A stretch of DNA of 7,286 nucleotides from Candidatus Altimarinota bacterium (GCA_026982915.1 JALWQU010000053.1:1-7286); one strand, 5' to 3'; numbered from the stretch's first letter, positions 1 through 6,837 are shown. Notes: generated by a model not told the origin, from the sequence alone. A program made the numbers and translations.

Positions 1-84
1 TCGCTTCGTTTCCCAGCTATTCTTTGTTTGTTTTAATTTATTTTCAGCCGCTTCCTCCGTTGCCTTATCGAATCTATTTTTCAT
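1..84 (-). CDS. N-terminal fragment of an unidentified protein (28 codons, cut by window edge)
   Basis: An ATG at 84-82 opens a frame that stays open to the window edge. The visible peptide begins MKNRFDKATEEAAENK and is strongly charged, with many Lys, Glu and Asn; it looks like a soluble helix and shows no signal peptide. I do not recognise the family from 28 residues. The start is supported by a good promoter just upstream (TTGCAA, 17 bp, TAGAAT) whose -10 box ends 6 bp before the ATG. An earlier ATG four bases upstream in another frame meets a stop after four codons, so it is not the start. There is no Shine-Dalgarno sequence, so the message is probably leaderless. The gene shares its strand with the large secreted-protein gene but is separated from it by about 780 bp containing a terminator, so it should be a separate transcription unit. 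Confidence 0.6.
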   Translation of the reverse strand, partial: MKNRFDKATEEAAENKLKQTKNSWETKR

Positions 85-90
85 ACATCT

Positions 91-119
91 ATTCTACTTT
101 AGTATGATTTCTATTGCAA
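91..119 (-). promoter_or_regulatory. Sigma70-type promoter for the left-edge gene, probably leaderless
   Basis: Read on the minus strand, the -35 box is TTGCAA (119-114, 4 of 6 consensus), followed by a 17-bp spacer and the -10 box TAGAAT (96-91, 5 of 6). Only six bases separate the -10 box from the ATG, so transcription should start at or beside the start codon. No SD-like purine run lies between them. Confidence 0.6.
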
Positions 120-120
120 G

Positions 121-311
121 TTGGTATTACAAAATGTTTGGTAAAAATGTAATTACAGCAAAGTTTCGGACAAAAAACTAATATTTTGGCTGCAAAAACT
201 TTAAATTTCCGAGAAATATCTCGATATTCCTCAAAAATTTGCACTTTTTTCGCTCAAAATCTTGAATTTTATGTCTCGAAAAAGATATCAAACAGATTCT
301 AAAAAAGGCTG
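121..311. other. AT-rich intergenic stretch with no recognisable gene
   Basis: This stretch is strongly AT-rich. It contains A- and T-runs and a small palindrome, CGAGA-AATA-TCTCG, at 210-223. One minus-strand frame is open for roughly 40 codons between a TGA and a TAG, but its composition looks like AT-rich noise and it has no plausible start. I see no coding gene or structured RNA here. Confidence 0.5.
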
Positions 312-414
312 GTCATCCTGAACTTCAAACGCCAATAGGTATCGTGAAGGATCTCTTTTTTGTAAACCACGAGATTCTTCGCTGTTTTGGATTATACTAC
401 AGGCTCAGAATGAC
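312..414. repeat. MITE-like palindromic intergenic repeat element
   Basis: Two pairs of inverted segments share exactly the same centre (position 363). The outer pair is GTCATCCTGAAC (312-323) against GCTCAGAATGAC (403-414), matching at 10 of 12 when one is reverse-complemented. The inner pair is GTGAAGGATCTC (344-355) against GAGATTCTTCGC (371-382), also 10 of 12. The roughly 20-bp segments between outer and inner pairs are not complementary. The words GTCATTCTGAGC and GCGAAGAATCTC recall palindromic repeats scattered in intergenic regions of many bacteria; that is from memory and not checked. There is no transposase here, so if it is mobile it would depend on an enzyme supplied elsewhere. 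Confidence 0.65.
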
Positions 415-450
415 ACACTTTTTTTCGTTTTTTAAAAACTAAAATTCTTT

Positions 451-484
451 GGTCCCCCCTTGATAAAGGGGGCTAGGGGGATTT
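451..484. repeat. C-run/G-run hairpin repeat, copy A
   Basis: A perfect 7-bp stem CCCCCTT-GATA-AAGGGGG (455-472) is followed after three bases by a third run, GGGGG (476-480), and then ATTT. This arrangement of C-run, G-run and second G-run resembles short palindromic repeats common in bacterial intergenic DNA. A diverged relative lies at 729-765. There is no T-tract, so it is not a standard terminator. Confidence 0.5.
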
Positions 485-512
485 ATAAAAAATACTTGGC
501 GTGGTACGTTTT

Positions 513-532
513 CTAATGCCATTTGGTATTAG
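513..532. repeat. Small hairpin overlapping the end of the 40-codon ORF
   Basis: The 8-bp arms CTAATGCC and GGTATTAG flank an ATTT loop. One pair is a G-U wobble in plus-strand RNA; it would be an A-C mismatch in minus-strand RNA. It has no adjacent T-tract, so it is a weak terminator at best. Confidence 0.35.
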
Positions 533-635
533 GGAAAGAGTTGCCAGAAAAATGTGGAGCCGTGTTCAATACTGCTCCGGCAGGAAGATCCTTCACCACC
601 TCCATAGTGTTTGAAGTAGAATTTTTTAGAATCAT
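513..635 (-). CDS. Possible small protein of 40 residues, or remnant of a decayed gene
   Basis: ATG at 635-633 opens a 40-codon frame ending in TAG at 515-513. It starts MILKNSTSNTMEVVKD and continues through a DLPAGAVLNTAPHFSG segment to a C-terminal KWH. The composition looks protein-like rather than like AT-rich noise: varied codons, regular hydrophobic spacing, and Pro/Gly turns. A purine run GAGGGG sits about 5 bases before the ATG, the only SD-like site in this window. It has no signal peptide or membrane segment and I do not recognise it. It sits between palindromic repeats, and its stop codon lies inside a small hairpin. It may be a real short gene, the tail of a lost gene, or chance. 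Confidence 0.3.
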   Translation of the reverse strand: MILKNSTSNTMEVVKDLPAGAVLNTAPHFSGNSFPNTKWH

Positions 636-649
636 AACGCCCCTCTGTG

Positions 650-674
650 TCTCCCGCTTATCTTAAGCGGGAGA
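650..674. repeat. Perfect 11-bp inverted repeat with 3-base loop
   Basis: TCTCCCGCTTA (650-660) and TAAGCGGGAGA (664-674) are exact reverse complements around TCT. The stem is GC-rich and would be stable in RNA from either strand. Neither side has a T-run, so it is not a classical intrinsic terminator. It lies 15 bp upstream of the start of the possible 40-codon minus-strand ORF and could sit in that leader. It may also be another intergenic palindromic repeat. Confidence 0.6.
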
Positions 675-728
675 TCGTAAATTGAGCTTTATTGAATATC
701 GAAGAAAGATAAAAACACAAAGTAAAGT

Positions 729-765
729 TTCCCCGCTTTTTGAAAGAGGGGAACTCAAGGGGTGT
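729..765. repeat. C-run/G-run hairpin repeat, copy B (diverged)
   Basis: CCCC-G-CTTT (731-739) pairs with AAAG-A-GGGG (743-751) around a TTG loop, with one internal G/A mismatch. It is followed by a third run, GGGG (759-762). The order matches copy A at 451-484: C-run, short T/A-rich loop, G-run, spacer, second G-run. The sequence is clearly diverged and the spacer is longer. Confidence 0.45.
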
Positions 766-812
766 TATTTTGGCAGATATAATTTTTTTGTAGCGTCAAA
801 AATAGGATTTAT

Positions 813-846
813 AAAAAAAAGCCACGCTTATGCGTGGCTTTTTTTT
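813..846. terminator. Strong bidirectional intrinsic terminator after the large secreted-protein gene
   Basis: A perfect 7-bp GC-rich stem GCCACGC-TTAT-GCGTGGC (821-838) is flanked by eight A on the left (813-820) and eight T on the right (839-846), so each strand yields a hairpin followed by a U-tract. It begins 16 to 24 bases beyond the TAA of the minus-strand gene ending at 863, the expected place for that gene's terminator. It would also stop plus-strand transcription coming from the left. Confidence 0.92.
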
Positions 847-862
847 ATTAATTTCTACGGCG

Positions 863-3800
863 TTAGTCCGTGAATCCCGGAGGGGGTAAGAGTTTTACCT
901 TTTGGTCCGGTCGGATGACAAACGCGTGACGGTTAGGGTCACAATCTGTACTACTGCTTGATTTTTTTGTACATAGGGAATTGGCACTATCGGCAACAAT
1001 ATCACCTGTTGCTCCATCTCGTGGCGGATTATACCGTCGGATAAAGTGCAGATCGTAGAGGGTAGCTTCATCCAATGGAGCAGGATCAAGGGGGTTTTGA
1101 CCATCATTCCACGGTGTTTGCTTGATTGTGAGCATAGATCCCCCAAGGGTATTTCGGGTAAAGATCGTTCCGTTTAGCACAAGTTGTTTCTTGAAATCTA
1201 AATCTCGTTCTTCTAGTAAAATAGCTTTTGAAACGTTTACTGTTGGTGACGGTATATCCCTTGTAGATAAGACACTTCCATCCGCAAAGTAGGTTCCGAC
1301 GATTTTACTCGGGATTGGTGTGATGAAGATATTTCCTGTTTCAGGTTTTGCTTCTTGTTTTGAATTAATCAGGATAACGCCGAGAGAGTCGGTGGTATTT
1401 CGGTAGGTGAGGTCTCCATTGATAATAAGGTTTCCGTCCTCGATAATGATGGTTCCAACACCGTCTATAATGCCTCCATTCAGGGTTAGATTTCCATTGT
1501 AATAGAGGACTTTTTTATTAGTGAAATTAATATTGTCTAGAGTAGTATTTGCTTCTTTATCCTTATTTCGGATTAGCTCATACGCCTTTCGGGTGATGGT
1601 TTCTCGGAGGTCTGTATAGGTGTCTTCCGCGATAATACGAGATTCCTTTTTGTAAGTACCGACCCCACCTCCTAGGAAAGCACTATCTAGTTGAGTAATA
1701 CCTTTACCGCTCGAGAGAATATCGCCTTCAATATCGGCTCCGATCACGATGGCTTTTGTGTCAACGGTGTTAAGACCAATAATGTCGTTAATAGTAGAGC
1801 CTGATGGTGGTGTAATACTGCTAAAGATAGACCCGAGACTTCCACCAGGATAGACAATTTCTCGGTTGATACCGTCTTCTCTATAGATATAATCCACAAT
1901 AGAGGCAAAGCCAAGAGGCTGATCATTGGGAACGGCTGCCTCCGAGTTACTCACGATGTGGGTTTTAACGGTCGCCTGCTTTCCTCCTGTTTCAGTAGCG
2001 AAGGATGGAATTTGAAACCATGAATTAATATCTTCATTCTCAAATTTAAAGAGTGGATTAAGAGGATTGCTACCTGGATTAAGGTACCCGACAAGTTCAT
2101 TTTTATTTCCCAATGGAGGAAGTGGTTTGGTCGAAGTGGCCCAGGCATAAATCTTTGAAAGCGCTCCGAAGTTAAACTGAACTTTGGCCGAGGTATTTCC
2201 ATTAGTTTTATCGTGGAGCGTTAGGTTTACCCAAGGGTGAAAGTTAAAGAGATGAGAATCACTCTTTGTTTTTGTTGAGGTTAGCAATTGACCTTTAGGA
2301 CCTACATCTAATATTTCGAAATTTAGCGTGATATTCTTTGGATCCTGAATCGCGGCATACCAAGTCTGACCAGCAACCGTTGGGCTTAGAATCTTCAATG
2401 ACGGCACAAGGGCTTTCATGGCGAGGAGCCTTTCTCCCGTAGTAGGGCTTATGAATAATGTTTGTGTAAGCGTGTGGTTTGTTCCACTAATAGTTCCGTT
2501 TTTAAATCGGAGACCATTTTTAAAGGCGGTGTAAGCCGATGCTGATAATGTTGTATTATAGGTTCCATCTGTATTTTGTCCGTAAATAGTAATGATAGCA
2601 TCACCTCTATGCTGGTATTTTCCAATGAGGTTATCAAACCTATCAAAGAGTTTGAAATAAACATTTTGTGTGTCATTTGGTGTCGACAGGTCACTATTAT
2701 CATTTGCCAATGGCTTAGGAGATCCATAATTGGGATCATCACTAGAAACATCGTCTATGGAAACACTCTCCAGATCAGAAGCGACAACGAGGATGTATTG
2801 AACAACGGTTGTGGTTTCTCCGTTTTCTTTTTGTGCTTGATCGGCGAATTTTACCGTGATTTTATAAAGACCTGCTTTTTCAAATATATCCGTATCATCA
2901 TTGAAATTAATTTTCACATCGGTATCGAAGTAAACGGATGTTCCCTTTATAGGGTCGGTTGTAAGATTACTTAGACTGGCGGTTATACCCGTTGGTAATG
3001 ATCCATTGAGTTGTGTTTCAGGGAGAATAGGAGGTGCTATAAAATTAACTAAATCCTCACTTCGCTCTATGGATAGTTTTATAGAATCGGGAAGGATCCC
3101 AGAGTGGACATCCCCATGTCCATCGGCATTATTCCCCGTAGCGAAGGGATCAGACAGAGAAAAAGCCATTTCCATCGCTTCATTGGCCTCTAGTTTATCG
3201 GTGCTTGGATCTGGATTTGTGGCGTCATTAGGATCTGAGAAAGTCGTTACGATCGTAGTGGGATCAGAGGGATCAGGACTAATGGTGATATCACTAGCCG
3301 TAGGATCGGTAGGATTACCTAGTACTGGTGGATTTTTATCAATGAGAACCAATCCATTTGTAGCATCTGTCAATGTTGTACAGTTCCCCGCCATATCACA
3401 AACTTTCACCTCTGCGTTACGTGACCACGCCTGTGTTCCGGTGTATTTAACCGGATAATAGGCCTTTTTAACTCGTCTATAACTTTCGGCTTGAAGCTCA
3501 TAACCAGCGTCCATGGCTCGCTTGGCATCTCTTCCGGAAACGGTTACCGTCCCATCTGTGTTTAAAATAAGCTCATCTATATTTCCATACGGAGAATTTG
3601 CAGGAATATATTTTATATTAGTAATAGGGTCTTCAATGATGCTTACAGCAACATCCACGCCATTACCAACTAATCGGACTTTCTGTCCTGGCTGAAAACT
3701 ATCAGTAATAATATTAGGATTACCACTATCATTACTTAAAAGAGAAAGGGTTACCGGGCTAAAGGAAGAAGTGTCCCCTACGATGGCCTCATTTATTGCT

Positions 3801-5128
3801 AATTCAGAATCGCAACTTCCATCAAAACTAGCACAAAGAAGCCCTGGAGTATTATTAATCTCATCAATTCTGTCTAAAGCCTCAACAACTGCTGGATTTG
3901 CTTGAGCGAAAGCCTCTTTTATCGTCGTCCTTTGGGGACCAAGTTCTTCGGGGAGATTGGTTGTCCCCTCTACATAGGGAATTAAATCTTTTTTTATCCC
4001 CTGGTAGATAGCATAATCAAGCCCTGAAAAGACATCGGGGAAGGGGGTAGGTTCCTCAAAGACGAAACCATAAACGATAGGTTTGTTTGTCCAGGTATTG
4101 GTCTTCCCCCAAGAGGCGAAGGGTCTCGCCTCGGGTGGCTTAGTATCCACTTTCATCAGAACTTTGGCCGTTCCCGCCATCACAATATCGATTTTATCAA
4201 TTGGATTTCCTGCCCAATCATGAGAGCCAAGAGCTTCTCCCTTGAAAGAATAAGATTGTTTTTGATCTAGTATCCATGGATGGCTGAGAACACAGTTAGG
4301 TGTTGTACAACTTCCATCAGAAGTCCCTGCAATACCATCTCCCCATAATTCAACAGCACCCTGTCCACCTTCATTAGTTGTTTTATGATCGGAGATGAAA
4401 CCAGAAGGAACTCCTGCACCGCCTGTATCTTCTACGGTATACTCACATTTATACTTATTTCCCCACTCGCCATACGCCCCATATGTACCATCAGCTAAGA
4501 CCGGAAAACACTTAAAATCAACAAACTTGGGACGACCTGTATCATAGTTAATATTTTTCTGACAAAGCTTTTTTCGTCCAGAGGCCTCTGTTATATAAAA
4601 ATTTCCAATGGATTGTCTATGGGAGGTTATAGTATAGGGATTTGGCAAAGGTACTATCCCCCCCGTACATGATCCCGTGTCGGCACTACAATCGACTTTT
4701 ACTTGGTCGGTTCCGGCTCTACACCATCGAGGGTTTCCTGATGTGGCTCCTCCATATTGTTCACAGTTTGTATAGGTGTAAGTACATTCAGGCTCTGTGG
4801 TGTCGATTTGAGTTTCAGTATGATCGAACACGGTCGAATCAGGGCAGGTAGTAACCTGATAAACAGGTTTTGTTCGTTTATATTCAGGAAAACCACTCCA
4901 TCCACTCCAAGATCCTGATGGATAGGTTGTCGTCGGCGTACAGACTGGAGCTGGATCTGGTGGAGTTGCTGGAGTGGATGGAGTGGATGAGGTTCGTCCT
5001 GGTCCCGTACCTGGATCAAGACCTTCTAACAACCCGCTCCCCCAAAAACCATTCGCTTCTGGCGTAAATACAAACCCTGTATTTAGAACTATGAGTACCA
5101 TGACCGCCGACCTAAACCATTTTTTCAT
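863..5128 (-). CDS. Very large exported protein with Cys-rich N-terminus, Ig-like segments and beta-repeat C-terminus
   Basis: This 1421-residue protein has no function I can name. Residues 1-27 form a signal peptide: MKKWFR, a hydrophobic core, and a likely cut after A25-N-G27. A Pro/Ser/Thr linker follows (about 46-62). Residues 63-279 hold 12 of the 18 cysteines and a WSGWSG motif (74-79). Motifs VDTKPP (about 327) and DMAGNC...VLIDKNPP (578-601) are typical of edges of bacterial Ig-like beta domains. Residues 584-1385 have no cysteine. The stretch 1205-1260 is rich in NG and DG with alternating hydrophobics, suggesting a beta-helix or stacked sheet, followed by VGTYFADGS and LYDLHFIRRY motifs and a last Cys pair (1386, 1395). 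There is no C-terminal membrane helix, LPXTG motif or dockerin, so attachment is unclear. The ATG at 5128 is chosen because the signal peptide starts there; no SD is visible. A surface or secreted adhesin or structural role is inference. Confidence 0.9.
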   Translation of the reverse strand: MKKWFRSAVMVLIVLNTGFVFTPEANGFWGSGLLEGLDPGTGPGRTSSTPSTPATPPDPAPVCTPTTTYPSGSWSGWSGFPEYKRTKPVYQVTTCPDSTVFDHTETQIDTTEPECTYTYTNCEQYGGATSGNPRWCRAGTDQVKVDCSADTGSCTGGIVPLPNPYTITSHRQSIGNFYITEASGRKKLCQKNINYDTGRPKFVDFKCFPVLADGTYGAYGEWGNKYKCEYTVEDTGGAGVPSGFISDHKTTNEGGQGAVELWGDGIAGTSDGSCTTPNCVLSHPWILDQKQSYSFKGEALGSHDWAGNPIDKIDIVMAGTAKVLMKVDTKPPEARPFASWGKTNTWTNKPIVYGFVFEEPTPFPDVFSGLDYAIYQGIKKDLIPYVEGTTNLPEELGPQRTTIKEAFAQANPAVVEALDRIDEINNTPGLLCASFDGSCDSELAINEAIVGDTSSFSPVTLSLLSNDSGNPNIITDSFQPGQKVRLVGNGVDVAVSIIEDPITNIKYIPANSPYGNIDELILNTDGTVTVSGRDAKRAMDAGYELQAESYRRVKKAYYPVKYTGTQAWSRNAEVKVCDMAGNCTTLTDATNGLVLIDKNPPVLGNPTDPTASDITISPDPSDPTTIVTTFSDPNDATNPDPSTDKLEANEAMEMAFSLSDPFATGNNADGHGDVHSGILPDSIKLSIERSEDLVNFIAPPILPETQLNGSLPTGITASLSNLTTDPIKGTSVYFDTDVKINFNDDTDIFEKAGLYKITVKFADQAQKENGETTTVVQYILVVASDLESVSIDDVSSDDPNYGSPKPLANDNSDLSTPNDTQNVYFKLFDRFDNLIGKYQHRGDAIITIYGQNTDGTYNTTLSASAYTAFKNGLRFKNGTISGTNHTLTQTLFISPTTGERLLAMKALVPSLKILSPTVAGQTWYAAIQDPKNITLNFEILDVGPKGQLLTSTKTKSDSHLFNFHPWVNLTLHDKTNGNTSAKVQFNFGALSKIYAWATSTKPLPPLGNKNELVGYLNPGSNPLNPLFKFENEDINSWFQIPSFATETGGKQATVKTHIVSNSEAAVPNDQPLGFASIVDYIYREDGINREIVYPGGSLGSIFSSITPPSGSTINDIIGLNTVDTKAIVIGADIEGDILSSGKGITQLDSAFLGGGVGTYKKESRIIAEDTYTDLRETITRKAYELIRNKDKEANTTLDNINFTNKKVLYYNGNLTLNGGIIDGVGTIIIEDGNLIINGDLTYRNTTDSLGVILINSKQEAKPETGNIFITPIPSKIVGTYFADGSVLSTRDIPSPTVNVSKAILLEERDLDFKKQLVLNGTIFTRNTLGGSMLTIKQTPWNDGQNPLDPAPLDEATLYDLHFIRRYNPPRDGATGDIVADSANSLCTKKSSSSTDCDPNRHAFVIRPDQKVKLLPPPGFTD
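4893..4986 (-). repeat. 17-bp perfect inverted repeat inside the secreted-protein gene
   Basis: Plus-strand CCACTCCATCCACTCCA (4893-4909) and its exact reverse complement (4970-4986) are separated by 60 bp. Each arm is itself built from a 9-bp unit repeated almost twice. In the coding frame the arms encode W74-S-G-W-S-G79 and S48-T-P-S-T-P53. In the mRNA they could pair into a long stem about 140 nt after the start codon. Confidence 0.6.
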
Positions 5129-5153
5129 TTGTTTTTTGTTTTTATTTTGTTAG

Positions 5154-5191
5154 AAAAATCCCATCATTGTATCACAGATGATAGGATTTTT
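5154..5191. terminator. Terminator hairpin downstream of rny, usable in both directions
   Basis: Two 14-base arms (5154-5167 and 5178-5191) are reverse complements except for one position that forms a G-U pair in minus-strand RNA; the loop is 10 bases. The stem bottoms are A5/T5, so a minus-strand transcript would carry the hairpin with a terminal U-run, 52 bases after the rny stop. The stem is AT-rich in its lower half, so strength may be moderate. The promoter boxes for the next gene overlap it. Confidence 0.65.
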
Positions 5192-5194
5192 CAA
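5166..5194 (-). promoter_or_regulatory. Sigma70-type promoter of the large secreted-protein gene
   Basis: On the minus strand: TTGAAA (5194-5189, 5 of 6 consensus), a spacer of exactly 17 bp, then TACAAT (5171-5166, 5 of 6). Transcription should begin near 5159, leaving a leader of about 30 nt made almost only of A and T, with no SD. The -35 box overlaps one arm of the hairpin at 5154-5191, and the -10 box spans its loop and the start of the other arm. The new transcript therefore begins inside the second arm and cannot form the hairpin. Confidence 0.7.
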
Positions 5195-5242
5195 GTATTA
5201 AGTTTTTTTGTCTGTATTTTTTCTAATGCTTTCTTCCTACCA

Positions 5243-6787
5243 CTATTTCGCCACCCCTTCGTATCGAGCTTCACGAATGACCGCTACCTTAACTTCCCCC
5301 GGATAAGAACAATCGTGTTCGATTTTCCGCGCAATATCAAAGGATAGTTTTTCTGATTCGAGATCATTGACCTCTTTGGCATTTACGAAAACACGGATTT
5401 CTCGTCCCGCTTGAATCGCGAAGACTTTTTCCACACCAGTAAAGCTTCCGGCAATGGCTTCAAGTTCTTTTAGTCGTTTGATGTATTTTTCCATCGTTTC
5501 TCGTCGAGCGCCTGGTCTAGAGGCCGAGATCGCATCAGCGGCTTGGAGAATCCGTGATTCGATGGTTTCATAAGGATAATCCTCATGATGAGACCGCATC
5601 GCGAGGATAATTCGGTTATCTATCTGAAATTTGGTCAGAATATCATTCCCAATGACCGCATGTCCGCCTTCTACTTCATGAGAAACGGCTTTTCCGATAT
5701 CGTGGACTAGTCCGGCTTTTTTACAAATTTCAGGATCAGCGCCTGGTAGATCATTGGCAATGGCTTCGGCGATATAGGCAACCTCAATGGAATGCTGAAG
5801 CACATTTTGACCATAAGAAGTTCGGAATCGTAGCCGTCCGACAAGTTTCAGGATCGGATCGGCAAACCCGGTGATACCAAGTTCATAAGAGGCTTTTTTC
5901 CCAAGATCAAGGAGTATTGTATCCGCTTGAGCTTCGGCTTTCTTTACCGACTCTTCAATTCGCGAAGGATGAATTCGTCCGTCTTTGATCAGTTCTTCAA
6001 GTGCTATTTTGGCGACATATCGACGAAAAACATCAAAACATGAAATTGTGATCGTCCCCGGCGTATCATCCACAATGAGGTCCACACCCGTGATTCGTTC
6101 AAAGGCATTGATGTTTCGCCCTTCTCGCCCAATAATTTTCCCCTTAATGTCATCGGAGTCGATCTTAACGACGGAAACCGTTGATTCCGACGTAACCGAA
6201 CTGGCATACCGTTGGATAGACTGAACGATGATATTGGAGGCTTCTTCATCAGCCGCTCCTTCCATAACCTCAACCTTTTTTCGCATCGTATCGGCCAACT
6301 GGCTTTCACATTGTTTTTCAATCCGCTCAAAAAGTTCTTCTTTGGCCTTTTCTTGGGGAAGTTTAGCCAGATCTTCTAGTACTTTGTTTTGTTTACTGAG
6401 CTGTTTGTCGAGTTCTTCTTGTTTTTTATCCAGTTTTCGAACGGAGACTTCATACTCTTCCCGAGCTTTCTCCATACGCGCTTCTTTTTGTTCTAGCGCG
6501 TCTTCTTTTTTGGCGATTCGACTATCGGCTTGTTCTTGTAATTTCGTGATTCGTTCTCGAGTTTGGAGCTCTTCTCGCTTGAGGTTTTCCCGCAGGAGTT
6601 CAACCTGTTTTTTCCCGTCAGAAACAATTCGACTGGCTTCGGATTCCGCTATCTTTCGGATACGCTCCGCTTCTCGTTTGGCAGTTTCTTCCAGGATTTT
6701 TGTCTTAGGTTTGGTGATCAAATACGCGATCAAAAAACCCACTACCAGCGCTCCAAGCGCGACGATAATGACCATTGTTGTGTCCAT
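5243..6787 (-). CDS. rny: Ribonuclease Y, membrane-anchored endoribonuclease
   Basis: RNase Y cuts single-stranded mRNA endonucleolytically and starts bulk mRNA turnover at the inner face of the membrane. This product has 514 residues, normal for the family. In order: an N-terminal membrane helix (about 5-24), a long Lys/Glu/Arg-rich coiled coil (about 30-180), a KH RNA-binding domain with the GxxG loop IIGREGRN (218-225), and an HD hydrolase domain with H332, the LVHDIGKA motif (H362-D363), H377, H400-H401 and D418 as expected metal ligands or catalytic residues. All key motifs are intact. I chose ATG at 6787 because it puts the membrane helix at the N-terminus as in homologues. The frame could extend upstream to a TTG at 6841, adding 18 polar residues, but that is less likely; an ATG four codons downstream is also possible. 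No SD is visible. It diverges from murD, and a hairpin terminator follows the TAG stop. Confidence 0.97.
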   Translation of the reverse strand: MDTTMVIIVALGALVVGFLIAYLITKPKTKILEETAKREAERIRKIAESEASRIVSDGKKQVELLRENLKREELQTRERITKLQEQADSRIAKKEDALEQKEARMEKAREEYEVSVRKLDKKQEELDKQLSKQNKVLEDLAKLPQEKAKEELFERIEKQCESQLADTMRKKVEVMEGAADEEASNIIVQSIQRYASSVTSESTVSVVKIDSDDIKGKIIGREGRNINAFERITGVDLIVDDTPGTITISCFDVFRRYVAKIALEELIKDGRIHPSRIEESVKKAEAQADTILLDLGKKASYELGITGFADPILKLVGRLRFRTSYGQNVLQHSIEVAYIAEAIANDLPGADPEICKKAGLVHDIGKAVSHEVEGGHAVIGNDILTKFQIDNRIILAMRSHHEDYPYETIESRILQAADAISASRPGARRETMEKYIKRLKELEAIAGSFTGVEKVFAIQAGREIRVFVNAKEVNDLESEKLSFDIARKIEHDCSYPGEVKVAVIREARYEGVAK

Positions 6788-6791
6788 AATA

Positions 6792-6837
6792 TTAAAAGTT
6801 TTAAAGAATAGAGAGGGGTTTTCGCTAAAACTTTTAG
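6792..6837. repeat. Pair of 13-bp palindromes centred 33 bp apart upstream of rny
   Basis: TTAAAAGTTTTAA (6792-6804) and CTAAAACTTTTAG (6825-6837) share the core TAAAA-G/C-TTTTA. Their centres, 6798 and 6831, are 33 bp apart, close to three helical turns. The first ends 5 bp upstream of the rny ATG. They could be a protein-binding pair, but the AT-rich sequence makes chance a real alternative. Confidence 0.3.

Noticed and set aside
130..306. Long minus-strand frame with a single TAG, possible pseudogene
   Set aside because: Composition is that of AT-rich DNA (Phe, Lys, Ile, Asn), there is no plausible start and no recognisable motif; one open stretch of about 40 codons is not convincing.
85..862. 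tRNA, CRISPR array or riboswitch in the large intergenic region
   Set aside because: No cloverleaf with a T-arm sequence, no regularly spaced direct repeats and no recognisable aptamer core were found; the structure present is palindromic repeats and a terminator.
682..873. Plus-strand frame of 63 codons
   Set aside because: It starts at TTG with no SD, runs through a palindromic repeat and straight through the strong terminator hairpin at 813-846, and overlaps the end of the large gene.
2576..2974. Plus-strand frame of 132 codons inside the large gene
   Set aside because: It lies wholly antisense to a well-supported coding sequence and shows cysteine- and isoleucine-rich composition typical of a shadow frame.
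3006..3458. Plus-strand frame of 150 codons, rich in Ser, Gly and Val
   Set aside because: It is antisense to the Asp/Pro/Thr-rich part of the secreted protein, which yields Gly/Ser/Val-rich shadow translations; no promoter, start signal or recognisable domain.
4893..4986. Recombination or invertase site
   Set aside because: No recombinase gene is present and the arms are low-complexity coding repeats; kept only as an RNA-structure observation.
863..6787. Recoded TGA (Gracilibacteria-type genetic code)
   Set aside because: Both long frames lack in-frame TGA despite many glycines, and end in TAA and TAG, so the standard bacterial code explains the data.
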